A DNA stretch of 55,355 nt, taken from assembly GCA_946415265.1 (NCBI GenBank), contig CAMKRV010000004.1, positions 1-55,355 on the forward strand, given 5' to 3'. The stretch is from an uncultured Candidatus Saccharibacteria bacterium. GTDB lineage: Bacteria; Patescibacteriota; Saccharimonadia; Saccharimonadales; Saccharimonadaceae. The notes under the pieces are model-generated. The model was not told the DNA's origin. It did no database searches and worked only from the letters and a program-made list of their open reading frames with translations. Both the position numbers and the translations under genes were made by a program. Positions 1 to 7,850 of this stretch are shown in pieces (within the stretch, counting starts at the first letter, position 1; the number at the start of each line of letters is the position of its first letter).

Positions 1-120
1 GTAGAAGAAATCTATTCTACTACTCATTAAAGATTGTTTTGCTTTGTGGCCCATCTTCTACCTCGCTTATAATTAGCTTTACTAACTCCCCCATGTGGTG
101 CCACTATATTAATGGGGATT

Positions 121-279
121 AACAAAAATGGCACCGCAAGGGTGTCATAAGCTATATTTCGCGTCAGAGTTACCTCTTTGAATCGAAACGGCTTTCTTGC
201 GATGCCATTAATTGATTCAAAATGATAACTTTTGATACGAAAATGTCTGACGCATTTTCTAAATATAACTTATGACACT
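121..279 (-). ncRNA. putative structured small RNA (long bulged hairpin, 6S-like shape)
   Basis: Minus-strand TATAAT (283-288), then nested inverted repeats 142-168/246-278 and 169-184/214-229, then GACACC-CTTGC-GGTGCC hairpin with ATTTTTGTT (121-146). No ORF. Confidence 0.55.
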
Positions 280-298
280 TTTATTATACCACACAAAA

Positions 299-331
299 AA
301 GATTAGCAACTAGGAGATTGCTAATCTTTAA
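299..331 (-). terminator. Rho-independent terminator of the HAD hydrolase gene
   Basis: Perfect stem aagattagcaa/ttgctaatctt followed on minus strand by TTTTTTT. Confidence 0.8.
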
Positions 332-345
332 TTGGTGAGAAGAAA

Positions 346-1110
346 TTAGAGTACGCCAAGAATGCCGCGGAGAGCGTAAGCGGTGTCTTCGTGACTACGG
401 ACTGTAATGGTGTCGATACCCATTTGTACTACTGGGTAATCATTGCCGCCAGGTTGAGTCATATCGCCAAAATAGAGAATATCTTTCTTTTCTACGTTTA
501 ATTCTTCTAATAGGTGAGTCATGCCGAAAACTTTATTCATGCCTGGGGTGATGGCATTAATAGAGGTAGTGCCACCGATTTCGTATTCAAATTCTGGGGC
601 GAGCTCGCGGCAACGGGCACAGATGGCTTCGCGTTTTTTACAATCTGGATCCCAAGCGTATTTTTCTTCGGTACCGGCTTTTTGGCCGAGAGCCGAGAAA
701 GTGACTTGAGAAAGGCGGTTTTCAATGATTTCGTCACCAGGCTGGAGCTTGTCTTCCTCCCAGTAGCCGAGCTCGGTAGCGGCAGTTTTGATAGTTTCGG
801 TAATTTTGGTAACTTGTTCCTCTGTAAGTGGATAATTGTATACTTGAATCCAATCGTTTTTGGCGGTGTCGTAACGATAATATTGCGTTCCTTGGGCCAC
901 AAACAAGTGTAGGTGCGATAATTGCTCCGGAGTAGGGTGGGGGAGCCGGTCTACAATTTGAATAAGGAATTGGTCGAATTTCTGGCCCGAAATGGGGCAA
1001 ATTTCGAAATGGTCGAGACAACTAACCAATAAATCGGCGATGTCGTCGGTAATTGGCGTTTTGGCTACGTTTAATGTTTGGTCTATGTCAAATGCAAGTA
1101 CTTTTTTCAT
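346..1110 (-). CDS. HAD-superfamily hydrolase, phosphomannomutase-like (HAD-IIB)
   Basis: N-terminal LAFDIDQTL motif I, C-terminal YFGDMTQPGGNDYPV HAD motif. Confidence 0.8.
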   Translation of the reverse strand: MKKVLAFDIDQTLNVAKTPITDDIADLLVSCLDHFEICPISGQKFDQFLIQIVDRLPHPTPEQLSHLHLFVAQGTQYYRYDTAKNDWIQVYNYPLTEEQVTKITETIKTAATELGYWEEDKLQPGDEIIENRLSQVTFSALGQKAGTEEKYAWDPDCKKREAICARCRELAPEFEYEIGGTTSINAITPGMNKVFGMTHLLEELNVEKKDILYFGDMTQPGGNDYPVVQMGIDTITVRSHEDTAYALRGILGVL

Positions 1111-1161
1111 AATACTTTGATTGTATCATATGTGCAATAATATATGTGCTATAATAAGCTT

Positions 1162-1926
1162 ATGAAAACTTATATCGTGGGCAACTGGAAGCTGAATTTC
1201 ACGGTGGGGGAAGCTTCAATTTATCTTCATAAACTTTTAAAGGCGATGCCAAATTACAGAGATATAGATGTAATAGTGGCACCATCTACGATTGCTTTGC
1301 AGCCGCTGTCTTTGCAAGTAGATAGGCATAAGATAAAGTTGGCTGCGCAAAATGGATTTTATCGGGATTACGGGGCTTTTACGGGGGAAACGTCGTTTTC
1401 GCAACTTCGTGGTATTGTGGATTATGCGATTATTGGGCATTCTGAGCGGCGGTATATTTTTAGGGAAGATGATAAGATGGTGATGAGGAAGGTGGCTGCG
1501 GCGGTACGAAATAAAATTACCCCGATATTATGTATAGGCGAGACAGAGAGTGAGCGGACGTTTGGTGAAACAGCGGACGTAATTCGTGATCAGTTAAGCG
1601 GTGGGCTATCAGAGGTGGGGGATGATGATATAGATAAGGTGATCATAGCCTATGAGCCAGTGTGGGCGATTTCGTCTGCAAAATCTGCTAAATTGGCTAC
1701 GCCAGATGAGGTGGCAGATGCGGTGACGCTGATTCGTAAAACTTTGAAAGACTTATATGGTAAAGCGGGGGAGAGCGTGCCGGTGCTGTTTGGTGGAAGC
1801 GTGAACCCTTCTAATGCAGGAGCATATTTAACTGTGCCAGGGGTAAATGGCTTGCTGATGGGTGGGTCTTCCTTGATTCTGAGTGAATTCGTTGATATAA
1901 TTGAGACAGCTAAAAGAGTAAGGTAA
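1162..1926 (+). CDS. tpiA: triosephosphate isomerase
   Basis: VGNWKLN, IIGHSERR, AYEPVWAI, LFGGSVNPSNA motifs. Start set at MKTYIVGNWK, 6 nt after TATAAT. Confidence 0.95.
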   Translation: MKTYIVGNWKLNFTVGEASIYLHKLLKAMPNYRDIDVIVAPSTIALQPLSLQVDRHKIKLAAQNGFYRDYGAFTGETSFSQLRGIVDYAIIGHSERRYIFREDDKMVMRKVAAAVRNKITPILCIGETESERTFGETADVIRDQLSGGLSEVGDDDIDKVIIAYEPVWAISSAKSAKLATPDEVADAVTLIRKTLKDLYGKAGESVPVLFGGSVNPSNAGAYLTVPGVNGLLMGGSSLILSEFVDIIETAKRVR

Positions 1927-2585
1927 TGAACAAAAAATACATGGATTTTGTCCCGTCTAAGCCGGTAGAAAAATCGGCTGGTAGAGCCGTGTCAAAAAAA
2001 CCTGTAGAAAAAAGGATTACCGCGAAGCCTGCGAAGAATCCTGCAATGAAAAAGAAGCCGGTGCGCGAAGAAGTGGTTTTGCAGGAAGATGTTCTGATGG
2101 CTGGTGCAGAGACTTTTTCGCTAAAAAAAGAGCCGGTTTATGGCATTGTAGAGGATTACCGGCCGAAATTTGTTAAAACAGAGGTAGCGAAGCGGCCTTT
2201 GTCGCGCGGGCATTTTGCAAGCAGTAAGAGCGAATTGGCGGAAGCTAAAGCTGTGAAGGTGGCTGCGAAAAAGATTGAAAAACCAGTTAGGCCTGTGGAA
2301 AAACCTGTGGAAAAGTCTGAAGTTGCAAAGGCAGCAGCAGATAAAACTAAGATGAAAGTGCCGAAATCGCCATTTATTAATCAAGCAAAGGTGGCAAAAA
2401 GGCCGTTATCTAAAAATATTTACGAACGCACAGTGAAACCGACAGAGGAAGTAGCGACTGGTCCGGTGACGATTATTTCTAAGCCAGAGAAAGAAAACAA
2501 AGTTAGCCTAGTGGTGACGATTATAATAACGATTATTCTAGGGGCGGCGGCTGGAACTGTGGCGTTTTTGTTATTGCCAAAATAA
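1926..2585 (+). CDS. hypothetical Lys/Pro/Val-rich protein with C-terminal transmembrane helix
   Basis: ORF abuts tpiA; repeated KPVEK segments; C-terminal hydrophobic VVTIIITIILGAAAGTVAFLLL. Confidence 0.6.
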   Translation: MNKKYMDFVPSKPVEKSAGRAVSKKPVEKRITAKPAKNPAMKKKPVREEVVLQEDVLMAGAETFSLKKEPVYGIVEDYRPKFVKTEVAKRPLSRGHFASSKSELAEAKAVKVAAKKIEKPVRPVEKPVEKSEVAKAAADKTKMKVPKSPFINQAKVAKRPLSKNIYERTVKPTEEVATGPVTIISKPEKENKVSLVVTIIITIILGAAAGTVAFLLLPK

Positions 2586-2600
2586 TTTACTAGAGGAGTT

Positions 2601-2966
2601 ATGAATAATCCGTTTATTAAATATGTGATGAAAGAAAAAAAAGAGGATATTTTTCATTCTTCGGCGTATGGTAAAGCGCAAAATGGCGAAGCGATAGGTG
2701 CGGCGTCTGCTGAGGGCTTTAATGAGCGACTGAAGATAGATAGGAATCGGCAAATAGTGAAGGGATATAATGATTCGCGCGTGGTAAACGGAGTATATGC
2801 AAATGGTCCGAAGGCGAAAAAATATGTGCCGCCAGAGAAAAAGGGAAAGGAAGGGATTGGTGGGGCTGCAAAGATGGCAAGTACGAAGTCTGCGCCAAAG
2901 CCCATGACAACCGCGCCGGTCAGGAGGCCGTTTGTGCCACCGATAAAACCGAATTTTGGGAGGTAA
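2601..2966 (+). CDS. hypothetical protein
   Basis: ORF with gaggag upstream, co-directional with previous gene. Confidence 0.5.
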   Translation: MNNPFIKYVMKEKKEDIFHSSAYGKAQNGEAIGAASAEGFNERLKIDRNRQIVKGYNDSRVVNGVYANGPKAKKYVPPEKKGKEGIGGAAKMASTKSAPKPMTTAPVRRPFVPPIKPNFGR

Positions 2967-3027
2967 AAAGCCTGAGGGTTTTAATTTTAGTGCGGGTAGA
3001 GAGAATGTCTTCACTCGGCCCCACTCC

Positions 3028-3059
3028 GGATAAAAATAAAATATGAGAGCAAGCTCTCA
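3028..3059 (-). terminator. terminator downstream of tRNA pair
   Basis: TGAGAGC/GCTCTCA hairpin followed on minus strand by TATTTTATTTTT. Confidence 0.6.
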
Positions 3060-3073
3060 ATTTCATTTTTCTC

Positions 3074-3148
3074 TGGTGCGGGTAGAGAGAATCGAACTCT
3101 CATCTCAAGTTTGGAAAACTTGCATACTAACCACTGTACTATACCCGC
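3074..3148 (-). tRNA. tRNA-Gly (TCC), CCA encoded
   Basis: GCGGGTA/TACCCGC acceptor, anticodon arm CAAGT-TTTCCAA-ACTTG, T arm GAGAGTTCGATTCTCTC, 3' ACCA. Confidence 0.92.
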
Positions 3149-3166
3149 ATTTTGCGAACATAAACC

Positions 3167-3244
3167 TGGGGTGGGATATCGGGATCGAACCGACGACCTT
3201 CTGGACCACAATCAGACGCTCTAACCATCTGAGCTAATCCCACC
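3167..3244 (-). tRNA. tRNA-His (GTG), with G-1 opposite C73 and CCA
   Basis: GTGGGAT/ATCCCAC acceptor, loop TTGTGGT (anticodon GTG), extra 5' G opposite C73, encoded CCA. Confidence 0.92.
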
Positions 3245-3345
3245 AGATAGGCCTATGTTGGGTATATTATAGCGGTTATTTATGAAAAAATCAAGGGAGA
3301 GAACGAGCAAATAATGGATTTTTGGAAGTTTTTATGGTTTTTATA

Positions 3346-3374
3346 TTGACAAAAATGAAAGTGTGTGCTATAAT
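3346..3374 (+). promoter_or_regulatory. sigma70-type promoter
   Basis: TTGACA - 17 nt - TATAAT. Confidence 0.85.
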
Positions 3375-3433
3375 GAGGTTAATTGTTGAAAAACAAGGTC
3401 TTTAAAAATTCTATAATAAAGGAGAGTGTTTCT

Positions 3434-3991
3434 ATGTCTAGAGACAATCGTACCAATGCTAACCCGAATCCCAATCCGAATCCCAATCCCAACCCGAATC
3501 CGAGCAATCCTGCGCCGATTACACTTCCGGAGTTTCTGAAGGATGTCTGGAGACTGCTGAAGCCTTCGTCTCGCAAGAAGAACCCGACCGACGAAGAGGT
3601 CTACGGCGCTATTGAGGCGCTGTTTGAGGACAACAAGAAAGCTGTCGCGGCTGGTAAGGAGCAGTCTCGGCTGCTTAAAGAGGCTGAGGACAAGGCCCGC
3701 GAGAAGCAGCGCGCCGATGACGCTAAGGAGATCGAGAAGCTCAAAGCGGCTCATGCTAGAGAGCTCGAAGGTCTCAAGACTGCTCACGAGAAGGAGCTCG
3801 AGAAGCTCAAGGGCACGCAGTCTGTGTCTGGTATCGGCGAAGCGCCGGATCTCACTATCCTGACCGATGGTGAGCGTGCGACTTATGAGGAGTACATCGC
3901 TAAGGCCGCCGAAGAGCTCGCTGCCGCGCACGAGTTGCATGCGAAGGCAATGAAGAGGAGGACGGCAAGCCGTCTCGTGGGTCTCTTCTAG
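3434..3991 (+). CDS. hypothetical coiled-coil protein with (Asn-Pro)n N-terminal repeat
   Basis: MSRDNRTNANPNPNPNPNPNPNPSNP then charged helical region; RBS aaaggag upstream; promoter at 3346; terminator after. Confidence 0.65.
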   Translation: MSRDNRTNANPNPNPNPNPNPNPSNPAPITLPEFLKDVWRLLKPSSRKKNPTDEEVYGAIEALFEDNKKAVAAGKEQSRLLKEAEDKAREKQRADDAKEIEKLKAAHARELEGLKTAHEKELEKLKGTQSVSGIGEAPDLTILTDGERATYEEYIAKAAEELAAAHELHAKAMKRRTASRLVGLF

Positions 3992-4022
3992 AGGCCACTC
4001 TCCTTTCGTACTTTAGAAAAAT

Positions 4023-4047
4023 GCTCGGTCGCAAGACCGGGCTTTTT
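4023..4047 (+). terminator. Rho-independent terminator
   Basis: gctcggtc-gcaa-gaccgggc followed by TTTTT. Confidence 0.85.
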
Positions 4048-4085
4048 CATATTTTAGACATAAGCGCAAAAAGCTTATATTCCTA

Positions 4086-4114
4086 TTGACAAAAAAGCGA
4101 AAGTGTGATACAAT
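4086..4114 (+). promoter_or_regulatory. sigma70-type promoter
   Basis: TTGACA - 17 nt - TACAAT; near-duplicate of other promoters in this window. Confidence 0.85.
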
Positions 4115-4280
4115 GAAAGTAGTCTGAGTTTTGGTGTATGAGTCAAGGCGACGAAGACCATTAACAACCGAATCATCTCAGCTTTCAAAGCTGAGTTATC
4201 CATAGATCCCCATTTTTATACTGGGGGTCGGTCAACCTCCAGAGTTTTATATATTATATTAAAATTTTAGGAGGTAAAGT

Positions 4281-6101
4281 ATGTTAAACAATACATTTGG
4301 GCTGAATTTGTTTTTCAGCATCGTAACGGCTGTCGGCTTGTTCGCATTTATCGCATGGTTTGAACATGCAATGGCGAAAGCTGGCAATGGAGAAAAGTTT
4401 TTCAAAAACAAGCGTGCTTGGATTGGCGCGGCGACTTGCGCTGGGTCTGTAGGCCTGAGCATGATTTTCAGACCGCTTTTGGCGCCCGGATGGCTGGGGG
4501 TATTATTCTCCCTGCTGTTTATAGCGATTGACGTAGCGGTATTTGTGTACCTATGCTATGTCTTCCATCGTTACCACGAAGAAGACGGCGAGTGGAAACA
4601 GATTATTCCGTTGGCTGTCATATTCATAGCGATGAGCTTTGCCACGGCGGCGACCATGGCGACCATGGCGGATGCCATGAATGCCCATAGTTATTTCAGG
4701 ACGCTGTTCGGCCTGATACCTTGGTTATTGTTGGTGGGATCGATTGGTTATGTAGTTATTGATTCCCTGTACGGTAGAGCCGAAGTGGCCGAGGATGCGG
4801 AAGACTATGATAAAGCAGAGACGTGGACGACGCGTGGACGCTGGGGAATTGGAATTGTTAGCTTTATTTTGGCAATGATTCTGATTTTCGGTGCCATTGT
4901 GGGGCCGTGGACTAGCTTGACAGATTTATTTAAATCCAGCAAGAAGCCCACTGATAGCAATCCACAAGCGCAGGCGTCAGCAACAGATACCACCGCAACA
5001 AACGCAGAAAAGTCTTGGTTTACCTATCAGGAAGTAACGCAAAAATATCCGTGGCTGACATGGAACAACTTTGCGTTACAGAGTGATGGCAATTCAGACA
5101 ATAACGCCGATTTCGGCCCGGATCGTCATCACAAAGGTTGGACGGCTACAGACTATCTGCAGGACATGAAGTCGTTTGATGAAAGCGACGTAATGATCCT
5201 AGTAGCCCATGTGGCTGCAGTCGACGCGGCGAGAGATACGCGTATGGTTGGTGACTATTACGATGGAAATGGTCACGACTGGGCGCGAACTATGAACGCG
5301 CTGGTTGTAAAGTGCCTTAATGACAAAGTAGACTTTATGCATTTTTCCGAAGTCTACTTAAACATGCTGCGGAACGAAGTACGCAGTGTGCGCGTTGTCC
5401 ATATGGACGACATCAACGATCAGATGTACATTACTCCGTACACCTATTCGGGTGTGCCGGAGATTGTGGCATCTGAAACGCACCAATCTGGCGACGTTCT
5501 CATTGTCACCTTTAAACGTAAGGGTGGCGAGGAGAACGACGTGTCGGTGGGGTTCCGGATCGACTGCTGCTACCAGCCGGTAGGAGTAATCGATACGATG
5601 AAGCTGCCGAACACGAAGGTGGAGATTCCGCCGGAGCATACGCCCGGTGGTTCTACGCCCACCAATCCTGGCGGAAGTGATCCTACTAAGCCAGCTGGTG
5701 GCAGTGATCCCACTGAACCGCCAAAGCCAACACCGACTGAGCCTGCGAAGTATAACAAAGACAAGACCCAGGGCATAAAAGACCCTGGTAATGTCGAGCA
5801 GGGACTTGACGAAGACACCAATAATGGTGTCGGTGCAACGACGTCAACAAAAGATCGTGACTCTAATTCTAATCACGGGAGTTACAATGAGTACCAGCAG
5901 GCTATTGAACAGAACAAATCGGCAAATACTACGTCGAATTCTGGTTCTGGCGGTACACCGTCATCATCTTCCGCAAAGGTAGACTCCAATGACGATGGAG
6001 GCTATACACCTAAGTCTGATGCAGCTCAGACGGTGGATGGCGGAGCTATCAAAAACAACCCCGACAATCCGGCAGGCGTATATGGGGGCCTTCCGGATTA
6101 A
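4281..6101 (+). CDS. multi-pass membrane protein with large extracellular, low-complexity (PTG/GGS-rich) C-terminus
   Basis: Several N-terminal hydrophobic helices; C-terminal HTPGGSTPTNPGGSDPTKPAGGSDPTEP region; RBS aggagg. Confidence 0.65.
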   Translation: MLNNTFGLNLFFSIVTAVGLFAFIAWFEHAMAKAGNGEKFFKNKRAWIGAATCAGSVGLSMIFRPLLAPGWLGVLFSLLFIAIDVAVFVYLCYVFHRYHEEDGEWKQIIPLAVIFIAMSFATAATMATMADAMNAHSYFRTLFGLIPWLLLVGSIGYVVIDSLYGRAEVAEDAEDYDKAETWTTRGRWGIGIVSFILAMILIFGAIVGPWTSLTDLFKSSKKPTDSNPQAQASATDTTATNAEKSWFTYQEVTQKYPWLTWNNFALQSDGNSDNNADFGPDRHHKGWTATDYLQDMKSFDESDVMILVAHVAAVDAARDTRMVGDYYDGNGHDWARTMNALVVKCLNDKVDFMHFSEVYLNMLRNEVRSVRVVHMDDINDQMYITPYTYSGVPEIVASETHQSGDVLIVTFKRKGGEENDVSVGFRIDCCYQPVGVIDTMKLPNTKVEIPPEHTPGGSTPTNPGGSDPTKPAGGSDPTEPPKPTPTEPAKYNKDKTQGIKDPGNVEQGLDEDTNNGVGATTSTKDRDSNSNHGSYNEYQQAIEQNKSANTTSNSGSGGTPSSSSAKVDSNDDGGYTPKSDAAQTVDGGAIKNNPDNPAGVYGGLPD

Positions 6102-6389
6102 TATGGATAACACGCCTAGAGAATTGACCACTCTCTGGGCAAAATGCACCTTATTGGCCTGGCAGCAATAGCTGCCGGGTCAATACCAAGATTTGAGACT
6201 GAGATGATTCGGTTGCATAGACGAAAATTAACAATTCGGCTAGCAACAGCTTAAACTTTTCTTTGGGAAAAGAAAAGTTTAGCAAAAGAAACCAGTTAGA
6301 TTTTTAAATTGGAAGTGAATTCCAATTTGGAAATTGTTTATATTTTAGAAATTTAATCTTTCATACAACACTATAAAGAAAGGAATAAT

Positions 6390-7646
6390 ATGAATAAGAT
6401 TTATAAAACTATTCTTGGTGTGTCTGCGGCAGCGGTAATGCTGGCAGGTACACTAACTCCTGTGATGGTAAGTGCTTGGGGTGATTCGGCAAATGGCCGT
6501 CCTAGCTATACAATCGCAGAAATCAACGAGGGTAAACTCGGTGATACTATTACGTTTAACTCAATTTCAGACGGTAAAATTGGGGAAGAAAAGAATTTCG
6601 TAGGTGCAAGAGTGGCATCTTCGGACGGGGCTTATAACACTAAGTCTATCAACGTAGAAGACGGGCAAATCTATACGATTCGTCTTTACGTACACAATAA
6701 CAACCCTAAGGGTACAGAAAGAATTGCTGAAAATGTGAAAGCAACTTTTTCTTTGCCTACTACGGTAGCAAAATCTCATACGATTATCGGGTACTTGGAT
6801 TCCTCCAATGCTACACCTACACGGTATTGGGATGAAGTAACGCTTGCCTCCAATGATAATTTCTATCTGGAATACATTGATGGTTCTGCTAAATATACCA
6901 ACGCTAAGCTTGGTACGGTGGCTTTGCCTAATGAGGTAATTACTTCTGGCGCAACACTAGGGTATGATAAGCTAGACGGTAAGATCCCAGGTTGTTACCA
7001 ATATGATGGTAACGTAACTATTCAGGTAAAGGTACATAAATCTGTATCGGCGAAGGTTTCTAAGCAAGTACGGATTAAAGGTACTAAAACTTGGAGTGAA
7101 TCTGTAAACGCTAAGGTGGGTGACGAAGTAGAATACCAGATCGAATACGTAAACTTACTTGCAGATCAAGTAAATGACGTGATGATTCGGGATATGTTGC
7201 CTACTAACGTGGAGTATGTGCAAAATTCCACTTACCTTTACAATACAGCCTATCCAAATGGTGTACAGCTTAAGGATAATACTTTGACAACTACTGGTAT
7301 TAATATCGGTAGCTATACGTCTAAAGGTAATGCTTATGTACGCTTTACTGGTAAAGTAGTAGATAAAACTTTGGCTTGTGGTGACAACCAGCTTATTAAC
7401 TGGGCGGCCTCTACTGTAAACGGTACGGTAACCAAAGATGATGCGTCTGTAATGGTAAAGAAGGATGGCGATGTCTGTAAAGATAAGCCGGTAAATCCTA
7501 CGCCAACTCCAGATAATCCTACCAATACACCTAGTACGATTGTAAGTACTGGTCCAGCTACGATCGTGACGGGTGCGGTGGGTGCTGGTTCGGTAGTGAC
7601 GATGCTTGGTTATTACATTGCTAGCCGTAAAAAGTTAATGAAATAA
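6390..7646 (+). CDS. secreted DUF11-like surface protein with C-terminal anchor
   Basis: Signal peptide; ATG after aaaggaat; VGDEVEYQIEYVN...IRDMLPTNVEYV DUF11-like; C-terminal STGPATIVTGAVGAGSVVTMLGYYIASRKKLMK. Confidence 0.7.
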   Translation: MNKIYKTILGVSAAAVMLAGTLTPVMVSAWGDSANGRPSYTIAEINEGKLGDTITFNSISDGKIGEEKNFVGARVASSDGAYNTKSINVEDGQIYTIRLYVHNNNPKGTERIAENVKATFSLPTTVAKSHTIIGYLDSSNATPTRYWDEVTLASNDNFYLEYIDGSAKYTNAKLGTVALPNEVITSGATLGYDKLDGKIPGCYQYDGNVTIQVKVHKSVSAKVSKQVRIKGTKTWSESVNAKVGDEVEYQIEYVNLLADQVNDVMIRDMLPTNVEYVQNSTYLYNTAYPNGVQLKDNTLTTTGINIGSYTSKGNAYVRFTGKVVDKTLACGDNQLINWAASTVNGTVTKDDASVMVKKDGDVCKDKPVNPTPTPDNPTNTPSTIVSTGPATIVTGAVGAGSVVTMLGYYIASRKKLMK

Positions 7647-7681
7647 GTTGACCGCTTCATAATAGGGCGGGAAATACTTAG

Positions 7682-7716
7682 AAAATCTCCTTAGGTTTAG
7701 GCCTAGGGAGATTTTT
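7682..7716 (+). terminator. Rho-independent terminator
   Basis: aaatctcc...gggagattttt hairpin. Confidence 0.8.
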
Positions 7717-7850
7717 GTTGGGTGTTTTTTTTAAGTAGAGGCTTAATTGGAAGTTTTACATAAGGAAAGCTCTTGCGTTTTGGTGGGTGGTGGGGTAGAA
7801 TAGAAATGGAATATTGTTATGTTTAGGTCGTAAAATAAAAAGGAGAAGAA

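Noticed and set aside
514-1021. Several ORFs overlapping the HAD hydrolase on both strands (e.g. 514-912 +, 537-902 -, 734-1021 -)
   Set aside because: Shadow ORFs of a clearly recognisable gene; low-complexity translations without motifs.
2990-3010. Possible additional complete tRNA at 2990
   Set aside because: Only the 3' arm is similar; no D or anticodon arms can be formed.
3383-3576. Short tandem repeats at 3460-3510 as a possible CRISPR
   Set aside because: They are 6-12 nt (Asn-Pro) codon repeats within an ORF, no spacers; no CRISPR array or cas gene seen anywhere in the window.
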